This document shows positions 1-10,121 of a DNA stretch of 64,000 nucleotides, in pieces. Origin of the DNA: Selaginella moellendorffii (lineage: Eukaryota; Streptophyta; Lycopodiopsida; Selaginellales; Selaginellaceae); NCBI RefSeq assembly GCF_000143415.4, contig NW_003314264.1, positions 2,949,444-3,013,443 on the forward strand, in the 5' to 3' direction. Positions within the stretch are counted from its first letter, which is position 1, and each line of letters begins with the position of its first letter. The translations under genes and the position numbers were made by a program. The notes below the pieces were generated by a model. That model did not search any database. It had not been told where the DNA came from and worked only from the letters and a program-made list of their open reading frames with translations.

Positions 1-11
1 GCTTTTTGCAG

Positions 12-545
12 GTGCGACATCCTTGTGATGCCTTCAAGATTTGAGCCGTGTGGATTGACTCAACTCTATGCCATGAGATATGGCACGATACCTGTTGTGC
101 ATTGTACTGGCGGACTGCGAGTAAGCTCTTGTTACAGTTTTTAAGCTCTCTAACTTGTCTTGTCCTTTTTATCAGGATACTGTGGAAGACTTCCATCCGT
201 TTGCAAACAATGGCCAAGGTGCTGGGACGGGGTAAGCTCTAGTGTATGTCTAAAACTTAGAAGTGCTTATATTCACCGCTGCAGCTGGACGTTCTATCCT
301 TGCACAAAGGACGCAATGCTGGGGGTACGTACGCATGCGTCGCTTCCAAAGATAAACAAGCAACTCAACACTTCTCAACTTTACAGGTTTTGTGGACGGC
401 CATTGGTACATACCGGCACCACAAAGATTCATGGAAGGGCATAATGCGCAGAGCTATGTCTCAAGACTACTCTTGGGATCGAGCAGCGGCAAAGTACGAG
501 CAGCTGTTCGAATGGGCTACGATAGATAGGCCATACACATCGTAG
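12..545 (+). CDS. SSI: Starch synthase I, C-terminal part (5' truncated by window edge)
   Basis: Soluble starch synthase (GT5) extends alpha-1,4-glucan chains from ADP-glucose in the plastid. Four exons are visible: 12-120, 176-231, 285-324 and 387-545, separated by GT..AG introns of 55, 53 and 62 bp. They join in frame to 120 residues and a TAG stop. The first exon encodes the GT-B C-terminal signature [19 protein letters not shown], followed by the HCTGGLR/DTVEDF segment; the protein ends [11 protein letters not shown]. The wording of the C terminus ([11 protein letters not shown]) resembles SSI more than SSII-IV. The first base of the exon completes a codon begun upstream; the catalytic N-terminal half lies outside the window. 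The stop lies only 24 nt before the next gene's ATG. Confidence 0.93.
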
Positions 546-569
546 AGGCTGTGGCTTAGGGTTCTTTTG

Positions 570-1659
570 ATGGCCTCCCTCGAGATCGTCGACTACGTGA
601 TGCTGGAAGCTGCGGCAAGTGATGTAGGGGTCAGGGAGCGTGTCGTTAGAGCATTAGGAGGTGCAGGGATGATTGCGGTACGTAACGTTCCTGGCTTGGA
701 GTACCTCCGCAGCGTACTTCTTCCTCAGGCTCGAACTTTGGCGCTAATGCCCGACTTAGATCGGAAGTCAGTGCTCAAGGTAATAACGTTCATTTTCTAA
801 CGTTTATGATCTTCTGGTTTTCCTTCCTTCGTAGGAGAATCTCCTGGGATCAGATGTGCCACTAAAGCGAAAGGACAGACTTGTATCATCTTTTGTCACC
901 CAGCTTCCAGTTTCTCGTAGCGAGACCGACCAGACACCCGATCAGCTCGTACTCAAGACGGGTGAGTTGTTCAGGCATCTCGGCTACAGGCTAATAGACG
1001 TGGGAGTCAGAGTTGCTCGGGTCTGCGACACAGCTCTCCCGGGACTGCAACTTGAGAAAACAATTCTGGGCTCTCAGACAGCTAAAGGCCGGCTCATTCA
1101 CTACCATTCTGAATGTGAAAGGCTTCCTCGACCGGATCCAGCTCAGAGGGAGTTGAGTGGCTCAGAGTTTTGGCAACAGTGGCATTATGACTACGGAGTG
1201 TTGACAGTATTGACAGCACCGGTGTATATCAACGCTTCTGGATCTGTAGGACAGAGTCATTCCTCGTTGGTTGCGATGGATAGTTGGACGGGATCAGTAA
1301 CTGCAGTGAATATACCGGATGGCAGTGTTTTGGTCCAGGTGGGAGAAGCTGCGCAGATTTTCTCTGGTGGAAAGCTTCGCGCAACCGCTCATTGTGTCGT
1401 GAAGCCCCAGCTCGACCCGGAAGCCAGCAGAGAGACGTTTGTAGTATTTTTGCAACCTGCATGGGATAAGGCCCTCTCTTGTCAAGTCGCACTGGAAGAC
1501 GGTGACGAAACAGGCAGCGGGGATAACAGGATCAGTGTGATACCACCTCTGGAGACGAGATGGAAGAAAGGTTGTACGTTTGCTGAGTTCTCAAAGCAGA
1601 CAACAGGGCAGTACTATGGCTCGAAGGGAATCCAATCCAACAAGACGAGAGCAGTGTGA
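570..1659 (+). CDS. 2-oxoglutarate/Fe(II)-dependent oxygenase superfamily protein
   Basis: Two exons (570-779 and 835-1659) give 344 residues. The fold is that of the isopenicillin N synthase-like 2OG oxygenases: an N-terminal helical part, then the double-stranded beta helix with iron ligands His187 and Asp189 in WHYDYG, His256 in TAHCVV, and Arg269 in SRETFVVF as the 2-oxoglutarate anchor. The ATG at 570 is the first in frame; upstream only TTG occurs before the in-frame stop at 543-545. The C-terminal tail after about residue 290 is polar and ends with a basic stretch. It resembles a conserved plant clade of unknown substrate (I recall Arabidopsis At3g63290 as similar, unverified) rather than the gibberellin or flavonoid oxidases. 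Substrate not predictable from sequence. Confidence 0.88.
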
Positions 1660-1938
1660 AAACGGCAAAGCATCCACTAACTTATGCGATCCTCAATCAG
1701 GCAGCCGTAAAGTTCTTTCTGGTAACATCTCTTTTTTTCTTTTCTTGCTTTATCTTTGCTTCATTAACAAACGCAATGCTAGTTGCTGCTGCACTGACTT
1801 ACAGGTAAAATCACAACGACTGCATAGATTTTTCTCTCGACATATGTGGTTCTGGTTTGTGACACATTGACGAGCAATCTCAATACGTTTGTATTGAAAA
1901 GAATGGTGGCTGTCGGTGGTGTACAAACTTGTCCTCTC
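1660..1938. other. Convergent intergenic / overlapping 3' UTRs
   Basis: Only 279 bp separate the oxygenase stop from the stop of the converging minus-strand HHP gene. A T-rich stretch (about 1727-1755) and a possible 3'-UTR intron (GT at about 1722, CAG ending at 1804) are seen. No separate gene is supported. Confidence 0.5.
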
Positions 1939-3366
1939 TCAGCAACCAATGGTGCTAGCTCGCCACTCCATCACAACGAGCGCGGCCTTGTAGTGAGCAT
2001 AAGCACCCAGGATAACCATGACGTGAAATATCTGGTGGCTGTGTCCGGCAATGTCGAAGAACCCCGGCTTCCACCTTTCGGGAATCCTGGCAGCGTAGAC
2101 AAGTGTCCCGGAGAGGTAGAAGACCACCATGGCGAGCTCGTATCCCAGGACGACGAAGCACATCGGCATGTTCCAGTTCTGGACGACCGCATGAGCTCCT
2201 GGTATCACTCCGGACAGTCCCATGGAGACGAAGAGCATGGTTCTAAAGATTCGGAACTTGGGAGAGTGGAGGCAGGGGATGACGGTAACGAAGACCGCGC
2301 CGATTCCAAACAGGGTGATCCCGGCGAGGTAGACGAATTGCCAGAGCGGCTGACAGTGGAAGACGTAGTAGATTGGCGGATAGAAGGACGTAGCGATCAT
2401 CACTGCGATGCCGGCGTAGTCGAGCCTCCACATTAGCGAGGAGACGCTCCTCGAGTGGCAGGAGAGGAGGTGGGAGGTGCTGCTGGTTAGCAGGCACGTC
2501 ATGGCTCCCAGGAGGAAGACGAAGAATGGCCATCGCGCAAACTCGGCTGGTGCTACTGGGACGCCTGCCGCGATTGATTCGTCCTGGTGAAGTGACAAAG
2601 GTGGTCAGTTCAGTTCTATTCAGGATCGAGCCATCGAAGTTGGAAACTTACCAGGATTACGTGTGAGGCATTAAGTCCTGGCCGCTGGTGGAAGACGCTG
2701 CTGCTGCTGCTACTTCTCGGCATGAGCAGCGACAGAGACGAGCTGCCGCTCATCACGAGTTCCTCCTGGAGCTTGTTAAACTTCGGCACGCTAGGGAGCC
2801 TCTCCCAGTTGCTGCTGGGCGCGTTCACGTTGACAGCTGCGTAGATTGTGAGGGCGAGGAAGATGGCGAAGCCGACCAAGTGCCTGCATCGCAGTCGAGA
2901 GGAAGCTCTGAGCAACAGCGATCGAAAAAAGCGGAAGAAGTGGAGAAGCTCCACCAAAATGCTCCTTTTCCACCATCGGGAAGAACAGGAACAGGAGGGG
3001 GAAAACTTACGTCCAGATGTTGAGGGTCTCGTTGTGGACGGAGAAGATGCTAAGCAGCGTGTGCTTGAGCGGCCAGTCGGCGCGATAGTACTTGAGGATG
3101 TACTCGTTGTCACGCAGATAATCGGGCAATGCTTGGTACTCGACGAGCTCGTACTGCTCCTTGATGGTAACCCAGATCTTCTTCTTCTTGCCATCGCCGG
3201 CTTGCGTGGATGAGGAGGAAGAAGGGTGATCGCCGGAAGACGAAGCCGAAGCAGTGGACACGGTCACCTCCTTGACGACTGCCCGCTTCTCCAGCACCGA
3301 TTCGCTCCTCTGCTGCTGCCGGAGAGGGGAATTGGTCGTGGTGGGCTTGTGGGTCGTGCAACCCAT
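1939..3366 (-). CDS. HHP: PAQR / hemolysin-III family heptahelical protein (HHP)
   Basis: Three exons on the minus strand (3366-3011, 2883-2652, 2583-1939; introns 127 and 68 bp) give 410 residues, in frame. The N terminus is a soluble Ser-rich region. It is followed by the family hallmark LPDYLRDNEYILKYYR and SIFSVHNETLNIWTHLVGF, then seven predicted membrane helices. Conserved PAQR metal-site residues are present: His234 and His239-Ser240 (SHLLSCHS), Asp251 (LDYAG), His379 and His383 (HSHQIFH). Plant HHPs are linked in the literature to hormone and osmotic signalling; ligand unknown. ATG at 3366 is chosen because upstream in-frame codons offer only TTG. The stretch between the helix-1 start and exon 3 has a Ser-rich loop (about 165-190), longer than I would expect for this family. 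Confidence 0.93.
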
Positions 3367-3484
3367 CAACGCAAACTCTCGCGCGTCCTCGCTGCTTTCC
3401 TCCAAGAACTCTCCTGGCAATGATCGGGGCGTTAAAGCTCAAGAACTCCAAGAAAGAAAAGGGGGCCGAGAAGAGGGCCAAATG

Positions 3485-3530
3485 GAGAGCCGGGCGCGCG
3501 AGAGAGAGAGGGAGAGAGACGCGATCGATG
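3485..3530. repeat. GA/CT-rich stretch in HHP leader
   Basis: A purine-rich GAGA run (core about 3499-3521) lies roughly 120-165 bp upstream of the HHP ATG. On the transcribed minus strand it reads CTCTCT, a common plant 5'-UTR and core-promoter (Y-patch-like) element. Confidence 0.6.
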
Positions 3531-3560
3531 AGAGAAGAATGTGGAGTGGTAGACCCACCA

Positions 3561-3572
3561 AATTATAAAACA
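3561..3572 (-). promoter_or_regulatory. Possible TATA element of HHP
   Basis: The minus strand reads TTTTATAATT about 200 bp upstream of the HHP start codon and just upstream of the pyrimidine-rich leader. Position fits a TATA-type promoter, but the evidence is motif only. Confidence 0.35.
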
Positions 3573-4188
3573 AAGCAAGCACAGCGAGGCCCAGCACAGC
3601 AAAAGGGGGAAGAAGCGCACAGTGCACGGCAATGCAATGCAATTCGCGAGAACAAGGCTCTGTGCTGGCCGTGGATGGATCCACCTTGGAAAGAAACCCT
3701 ATTTATCGCCAAAGCGATGTGCTGCGAGACGGGCTTGGAAATCCGGGCGTTGACTCCCCCCTCCCCTCCGCGTTGACTCATCCCGTTGATCGTTGTTGAC
3801 CGTCTCCCGCCCCTTTCACTCCCCCATTCAATGCGCTCAGATTTTTCTTACCTGCAAAGTTTGTCACTACCACTAATCGTCGCACCAACCAATCCAAGAA
3901 AGACGCAACATTTGAATTCACCAAAGATTCCCGAAAATATTCTTTCAGAGATTTTTAATTTTAAAAAAATCCGCTGGCCTGGAAATTGTCAACGCGCGTT
4001 CTGTTACTGCCCAGAAAAATAGTCAACGCGTTCCATAGCCAGGAAAACCAACACATTGTTCATCATTATCTAGGCAACATTTAGCAACCTGAGTGAGTTA
4101 TGTGAGTATTTCTCAGCATATCAAGATCTCGGATCGATCAGACTCTCCCCTTGCTCGCTCGCTCGATCGAGTTGATCGAGTCGATCGA
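3573..4188. other. Intergenic, HHP upstream region and GAPN 3' flank
   Basis: No gene is seen. It contains repeated TTGAC/GTCAAC words (3749-3800 and 3989-4030; W-box-like) and, at 4125-4190, a GATC-rich palindromic stretch just after the GAPN stop that could fold into hairpins in its 3' UTR. Confidence 0.45.
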
Positions 4189-6204
4189 TCAACCCATGGA
4201 GTATGATGGAGCCGGGAGGTTGATGACCGTGGTCTTTATCTTGGTCATCATCGCGATGCTGTTTGTGACACCTTGAGAGCCGATGCCACTGTCTCGGAGT
4301 CCCTGCCACGCCAAAAAGTCGTGTGAGTTTTCTTTTTTAACTTCCTTTCGTGGCTCCTGTTGCTTACCTGGAAGGGGAAGTGATCGGGACCACGGGCAGG
4401 GGCAGAATTGATTTGCACGGTTCCGGTTTCCATTGCGTCGCTTATCATCATCGCCTTGTTTACGTCCCGGGTGAAGACGCATCCCTGCGAAATCATGTTG
4501 ATTGGGGTGAGATCAATGTAGAAAAGCTGTAGGTACCTGAAGCGCAAAGTTGCTCGCATTGCAGTGGTGGATTCCTTCTTCCACGCTGCTTATCCGGATG
4601 ACAGGCACAATAGGACCGAATGGCTCTTCCCAGGCTATTCGCATGTCGGGTCTAACGTGGTCCAGCAGCAATGGCCATATGAGGTTGCCTTCCCTCTTGT
4701 ATTCCTACACAGGCAAAGAAACGAAGGAACTCGGTTAAGAATTGGCAATGGTAAGGAGAGATGCAAACAAACCTGACAGAACGTTGCACCCTTTTCTTTT
4801 GCATCCTTCACGAGTCCTTCGATAAAGTTCGCAGACGATTCGGTCACCACAGCAGTAATGTCGCAGTCATCTTCAGGCGCACCTACTTTCAGCTTTGCAA
4901 TCTTCGCATTCACCTTGGAGACAAGATCGTCGGCCACGGATTCCATGACGAGCACTACTTTCACAGCGGTACAACGTTGGCCACTGCCAGAGAGTTAGAA
5001 AGTTAGTAAAAAACAAGTCGACGACGTCAAGAACACCTGTAAGAGAAGCCGCCTTTCACAACGTTAGCAGCAGCAAGATCAATGTCAGCATCATCTAGAA
5101 CAATGCAAGCATCTTTTCCACCGAGCTCCATCTGGAGTGGAATCATCCCGGCTTTTTTGGAAATGGCGATACCAGTGTCACCACCTGTAAAGCTTTACAC
5201 AAAAAAGAACACCGTTCAGTCCAGAACACGAAGACAGTATCAAAGACATACCTTATACAATGGACCCCAGGATGCATTGTTAAAAAGTCGCCTATTTCCG
5301 AGCCCTTTCCTGTTATACAGCTTATCAAGCCCTTCGGGAATCCAGCTCGATGGAAGCATTGCACGGTGTGCAAGCCGGCAACAGCCCCTTGCGTGGGCGG
5401 CTTCAGCACGATAGCATTTCCAGCGATCAAAGCGGGAGCGATCTTAGACACTGCGAGATTCACCGGATAATTAAATGGAGGGATGGCCAGGACAACTCCA
5501 AGAGGGATCTGCCAGTTAAACATATAAGTACACAACAACCAACCTCATTGAGGAAGAAAAAAAAGCTATTTCCCACCTTTGAAGTGAGACATAACTTAGT
5601 CCTGTCATTGCCCGGGAAACTGTCAGAGACTAGAAACTTGCCCTCCGCCAAAATCCTCACACCCTCTTCCGCGGTGTATGAAATGAGATCTCCAGATCGA
5701 ACCACCTGTAGCCACGAAAACAATGTGGATGGTATTCATATAAACAATTGTGTATCACGAGATCCAGCAAAAAACAAAGGTAGAAAGTAGTATAGATTCA
5801 TACCTCCGAGACCGCATCCTTGGCAGGCTTGGCGATTTCCTTCACCAGGCACTCGGCGATGGGATCCTTGAGCTCCTTGAGCAGCGCCGCCGCCTTGTGG
5901 AGCGCCTCCGCGCGCTTCCACAGCGGTACCTTTGCCCACAGCTTTTGCGCCGCCTTGGCGCTGTCAATCGCCTTGTTTACCTCTTCTTGCGTGCATGCTG
6001 CGCGAGATCCCACACAGATCGAGCGAAATTCTCACCAGCAAGAGCCATAATCCCACCTTGGACCTTGTACTGCGCCTCCCGGGTGGAGGGGTTGTAAATC
6101 GTGACCGATTTGCCCGACGACGATGTCCTCCACTCGCCATCCGCGTAGTACTTGTAGACGCCGCCGTCGATGATCTCCTCGAATGGCCCAGTCCCAGCAG
6201 CCAT
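4189..6204 (-). CDS. GAPN: Non-phosphorylating NADP-dependent glyceraldehyde-3-phosphate dehydrogenase (ALDH11 family)
   Basis: Nine exons on the minus strand: 6204-6057, 5997-5804, 5705-5577, 5508-5252, 5192-5037, 4983-4773, 4704-4537, 4484-4368, 4302-4189. Introns are 52-98 bp. The exons sum to 1494 nt, 497 residues, the usual plant GAPN length. The enzyme oxidises glyceraldehyde-3-phosphate directly to 3-phosphoglycerate with NADP+ in the cytosol. Catalytic Glu265 (MELGGKD) and Cys299 (GQRCTAV) are present, as are KPPTQGAV of the cofactor fold and [12 protein letters not shown] near the C terminus. ATG at 6204 starts [11 protein letters not shown], matching the family start. The exon 4/5 junction uses AG just before CTTTACAGG; the tempting CAG six bases further would shift the frame. 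Intact and probably functional. Confidence 0.97.
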
Positions 6205-6478
6205 GGCGATTGTGGATCGATCTTCCTCCTCCCCTGGAATGAGCGAGCTATCTAAACCCCAATGCCTCGTAAGAATGTGAAAAGCCTGTACGAGAGACAC
6301 GTGGACCAATGCACAGTGATCATTTGCTCGTGGCTAGGATGCTGCCAGCTCGGCCCCGAATATCCTTCAAAAAAGCCGCGATCCGGTGGTAGATGGACGT
6401 CAAGATCTCGAGACAATGCCAAAACGTGATTGCACGAATCCAGCTGAAAAATCCTTTTTACTCAACAGGTTTTTACCG
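6205..6478. other. GAPN upstream region / PPR 3' flank
   Basis: 274 bp lie between the GAPN ATG and the stop of the PPR gene on the same strand, so the GAPN promoter and the PPR terminator must share or overlap this interval. No clear TATA box seen. Confidence 0.4.
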
Positions 6479-8548
6479 CTAATTTAAATCTCGCGCCAAT
6501 TCCATCCCACCTTTGATGGTGTTCGAGAGGAGCACGTAGGCGGAGGAGTCGCGAGGGCAAATTTCCAGCATTTGTTCCAGCACTCGAGATCCACTCGCTC
6601 GATCGCAATGGCTCCGGCAAGCAGCGAGCAGGCTCCTCCAATCCACCAGATCGGGCACGAATGGCATTCGCGACACCAGCTCCAGCGATTCTTCCAGGTG
6701 TCCCGATCGGCCCAGCAGATCGATCAGGCAGCTGTAGTGTTGCTTCCCGGCCTGGAGATCGAAATCCGCCGCCATGCCTGAGAAGTAGGACTTCCCAAGA
6801 TCTGGCTTCCCGGCGCGGCTGCAAGCAACTAGGAGAGACACGAAGCAAGATTCGTCGAAAGGTACGCCCCTGATCTTCATCTCGTCGCTCAGGTCGATTG
6901 CCTGGGAGAGATTTCCACTGTGCGAGTATCCAACCAGCATTGCGCTCCATGACGCGAGGCTTTGCTCTTCCATTCCATTGAAGATCTTGCAAGCGCGCGG
7001 GAGATTTCCTCTCAGCGCAAATGCAACGATCATGGTGTTCCAAGTGATCGAATCGCGCTCCGGCATCTCATAGAGAAGGATGAGTGCTCGCTCTAGAAGG
7101 CCACAGTGAGTAAACGAGGAAAGGAGCGTGTTCCAAGAGACCTGGATGTGTTGGGGCATGGAATCGAACACCCTCTGGGCCTCTTCCAGATACCCGGCCT
7201 GAGAATATGCCGCCAGCATCGTATCCCAGGATACCACATTTCTTTGGGGGAGAGAATCAAACAAGCACTTGGCATTTTCCAGTTGCCCAGCTTGGGTATA
7301 TGCGGACAGCATAATGTTCAAGGACACTAAATTCCATCTGGGCATTTTCTCAAAGGTTTCCTTCGCTAGCTTTACGTCATTGTTTAACGAATATGCGGAA
7401 AGCATAGCCGTGCACGAAATCACGTCTCTTTGAGGCATCTGGTCGAACACTTGCTTAGCATGAGAAATATTCCCTACCTGGGCATATCCGAAAAGAAGTG
7501 AGTTCCACGAGAGAAGGTTCCTTTCCGGCATGCTGTCAAAATGCTTCCTAGCCTGGGACATGTCGCCTTTCCCAGCATATGCCGATACCATGGAAGTTTG
7601 AGATACCAGATTCTGTACAGGCATGTCGTGAAACACTCGCTCGGCATCTTCGAGAAGACTGTTTTGGGCATATGCTGTAAGAAGCGCATTCCATGTAAAG
7701 AGATTCCATTGTGGCATAGAATCAAATGTAGATTTGGCGTCGTCGACGTCCCCATTTTGACCAAGCACAGTGACCATCATAGTCCACGACACTATGTTTC
7801 TGAGTGGCATCTCACAAAATATCCCTTTTGCATCTTCCAGATGCCCGTTGTGGGCATATGCTGTTAGCATGGCGTTCCATGCTGGCAAATCCCTCTCTGG
7901 CATCTCATCAAAAATTTCTTTGGCCTCCTCAAAGTCTTTGTTTTGAGAATATGCAGCTAGAATGGCAGTCCATGTTACTAGGTCACGCTGGGGAATATCG
8001 TCAAAGATTGCTCTAGCTTCCTCTATATATCCTTGTTGGGCATATGCCAAGAGAACGGCCGTCCAAGATGCCAGATTCTTTTCTGGCATCTTGGAAAACG
8101 TTTCGCTGGCTTCTTCAAGAAGCCCGTGCTTCGCCTGTAAAATAACTAGGCTCGCCCACGAGATCAAATCCCTCTCGGGCATTTTGTCAAAAACTGCTTT
8201 GGCGTCGAGCAAATTCCCTGTTTGGGTAAGCGCGACGACCAAAATGTTCCACGCGATCAAGCTCGGCTCTGGGATTGCACCAAAGAATCTCTTAGCATGG
8301 TCTAGATGGCCGCTGCGTGTGTATGCCAACAACATGAACTCCCAAGAGAAGGAATTCTTGTGTTGGATGGCATTGAAGATTTGGAGCGCCTCAACAGCTC
8401 CCTTGCACTCCGCATACATTTTGATCAGCTTGTTGTGCATGAAAACATCGCTGGGCTTGAGGAAGGGCTTGACCCGAGCGTGAGCAACTTTAGCTGTAGA
8501 CAATGTCTTACATGAGTCAAGGAAACTAGCACATTCGTCACGAAGCAT
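6479..8548 (-). CDS. PLS-class pentatricopeptide repeat protein with 15 S-type repeats and truncated E domain
   Basis: Single exon, 689 residues from the ATG at 8548; a GTG further upstream in frame is not a credible start. Residues 1-65 hold a degenerate first PPR (HNKLIKMYAECKGAVEAL). Residues 66-530 are 15 back-to-back motifs of exactly 31 residues (consensus SWN.ML.AY...G.LE.A...FD.MPERD), that is S-type. Then come one 35-residue P/L1 motif (531-565), an L2-like motif, an S2-like motif ending MPFVPD, E1 (LVDWRSLLAACRSH) and a shortened E2 (SAYVLLSNT) ending 12 residues later. There is no E+ or DYW deaminase domain. Such proteins bind organellar RNA in a base-specific way and, when lacking DYW, usually recruit a deaminase in trans for C-to-U editing. 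No clear transit peptide is visible with this start, so an upstream exon is possible. Confidence 0.9.
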   Translation of the reverse strand: MLRDECASFLDSCKTLSTAKVAHARVKPFLKPSDVFMHNKLIKMYAECKGAVEALQIFNAIQHKNSFSWEFMLLAYTRSGHLDHAKRFFGAIPEPSLIAWNILVVALTQTGNLLDAKAVFDKMPERDLISWASLVILQAKHGLLEEASETFSKMPEKNLASWTAVLLAYAQQGYIEEARAIFDDIPQRDLVTWTAILAAYSQNKDFEEAKEIFDEMPERDLPAWNAMLTAYAHNGHLEDAKGIFCEMPLRNIVSWTMMVTVLGQNGDVDDAKSTFDSMPQWNLFTWNALLTAYAQNSLLEDAERVFHDMPVQNLVSQTSMVSAYAGKGDMSQARKHFDSMPERNLLSWNSLLFGYAQVGNISHAKQVFDQMPQRDVISCTAMLSAYSLNNDVKLAKETFEKMPRWNLVSLNIMLSAYTQAGQLENAKCLFDSLPQRNVVSWDTMLAAYSQAGYLEEAQRVFDSMPQHIQVSWNTLLSSFTHCGLLERALILLYEMPERDSITWNTMIVAFALRGNLPRACKIFNGMEEQSLASWSAMLVGYSHSGNLSQAIDLSDEMKIRGVPFDESCFVSLLVACSRAGKPDLGKSYFSGMAADFDLQAGKQHYSCLIDLLGRSGHLEESLELVSRMPFVPDLVDWRSLLAACRSHCDRASGSRVLEQMLEICPRDSSAYVLLSNTIKGGMELARDLN

Positions 8549-9155
8549 TTCCCATGTCTGTTTATATCCAATAGTAGATGTTCCACAACCAGTCACAATT
8601 TGCTGCTTTAATTTTCAAAAATTTTAAAATTTGTTGATTCATTTATTCAAATTTTCAAATTAAGGACTAAATTAATGAAGTTGATATGATTTAGTTGGGA
8701 AGTAATAAAAAATTTTAAATTAAGAACAATCACTTTCTTAAAAAATTAAATATAATATAGTTTAAGTAGTTTATAAGTAGTTTATATAATATTTCTCTTG
8801 GAAAACTTTCCCACAAAATGAAATAAATTGTATAATATTTATTTATGGAAAACATAATGTTACAAAAGTATCATCATGGATTTGTGTGAATTTAATTTGG
8901 TTAATCAGTCACACACATTCATAAGGATGAATGACAAATAATCCACCAAACATCCAAATAATTCACTAAATCATCAAACAATTATCTATTAAATTAATCA
9001 TTAAAACTTTATTTAGTAAAAAATTATTCACTAAATTTATCATGTCAAAGTATGACATCACTCAAGTTATTAATGTATCATCTAAATTAGTAAAGGGTTT
9101 CTATATATGCAAAAGTTTATAAGAGCAAATGATTTAAGTATAAATATATAAATTT
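8549..9155. other. AT-rich intergenic stretch
   Basis: Very AT-rich with many short direct repeats of TTAAAT/ATTCACTAAA type. No reading frame, RNA gene or repeat family was recognised. Confidence 0.5.
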
Positions 9156-9160
9156 GTTTT

Positions 9161-9313
9161 GTTAGGTCCAAATGTACGGCTATGATGCCGTATACTAATA
9201 TTAACATAATAAGATTTTGGTAGCTATCAAATTTGTTTCAATCCGGACCACTCACTTCTGTATATAAATTAAAGTTTTTGAGCTAATTGATATGCATATT
9301 CTATGCACTCACA
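9161..9313 (+). repeat. E1 5' LTR
   Basis: Aligns by eye with 42316-42493 and, inverted, with 42767-42944: shared words include GTATACTAATATTA, GGACCACTC, CTGTATATAA, GCTAATTGATATGCA and TCTATGCACTCACA at the 3' edge. It is shorter than the other two copies through an internal deletion near its end. Confidence 0.75.
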
Positions 9314-9364
9314 TTAGTGGAGGTGAAAGACACTTTTCATTGTCCCTGAAAAATGCTTAAATTT

Positions 9365-9560
9365 GGGATTTTGGTTTAGATTTAGCTTTTGTATTGTTTA
9401 AATCTAACTTTTTCCATTTCCTTTCTTTTATTCTTTCCTTTCAAGATTTTAGTTTAGATTTAGCTTTTCCATTGTTTAAATCTCTTTTTTCTTCTAGTTT
9501 TTTCTTTTCATTTATCTTCTTTTACTCTTTCCTTTTCATTTATTTTCATGGCAGAGTAAT
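9365..9560. repeat. T-rich leader with short direct repeat
   Basis: A unit containing TTTAGATTTAGCTTTT and ATTGTTTAAATCT occurs at about 9374 and again at about 9452, within a T-rich untranslated leader of E1. No coding content. Confidence 0.5.
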
Positions 9561-9612
9561 AGTCTTTTCCTCCTTTGACTTTGGAGTAGCAATTAGTGCA
9601 ATTGTTTAATGC

Positions 9613-10121
9613 TATGCAATTGCAATTAAACAACCAAACTCAGTTAATCGTGGCATTCATAACACGTGGTATAGCTCCTCCTACTCTTGGTGCCAATCCT
9701 TGCGTTCGGCCAGAGTTCTTTTGTGGGAATCCTAAGGATGATGTGTACTATTGATTTGATCACTTCACAGTGATTACCACATATCATTCTTAGGATAATG
9801 TTTGATGTTTACGTAAGTTTCCCATGTGTTTCCAAAGGACAACACTGCAATTGTACAATGGTTTAAGTGTAGCCACTCATGGGGATTAGAGTGTTCTTTT
9901 GGATGTCTTCAAATGCTCATTTAAAATGCTAACGATTATAATGATGCTTTCCAACAATTACATTATCTTCGTTAAGGGCCATCTGAGTCGGTAATGCAAT
10001 TTGGCGTCCATTTCTGAAGCCTCTTACTTCGTGCGGAGCCAAATATGTCGAAGTGGATCAAGCTAGGAATGTTGTGGCTAACACTTCGTCAAAATCTTGT
10101 TGGACTTATGCATTTACTTGC
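9613..10121 (+). pseudogene. E1 gag, N-terminal part (broken)
   Basis: Translation with several stops and frame changes still shows a retrotransposon gag core: FCGNPKDDVYY, CLRKFPMCFQ, YNGLS and SEASYFVR segments spaced as in plant Ty3/gypsy capsid domains. Several stops look like TGG to TGA or TAG changes. The fragment is cut by element A at 10122 and resumes at 17602. Confidence 0.65.

Noticed and set aside
567-572. Oxygenase start at TTG 567
   Set aside because: ATG at 570 immediately follows; TTG is not a plausible initiator here.
3254-3568. Plus-strand frames of about 100 codons across HHP exon 1 and promoter
   Set aside because: They are antisense shadows of the well-supported HHP exon and the GA-rich leader.
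5181-5192. Splice acceptor at CAG after CTTTACAG in GAPN intron 4
   Set aside because: Using it gives a stop codon (AGG TGG TGA); the acceptor GTAAAG before CTTTACAGG restores the S-F-T-G-G motif in frame.
8546-8596. N-terminal extension of the PPR protein from a GTG at 8596
   Set aside because: Plant nuclear genes do not normally start at GTG; ATG at 8548 is the first in frame.
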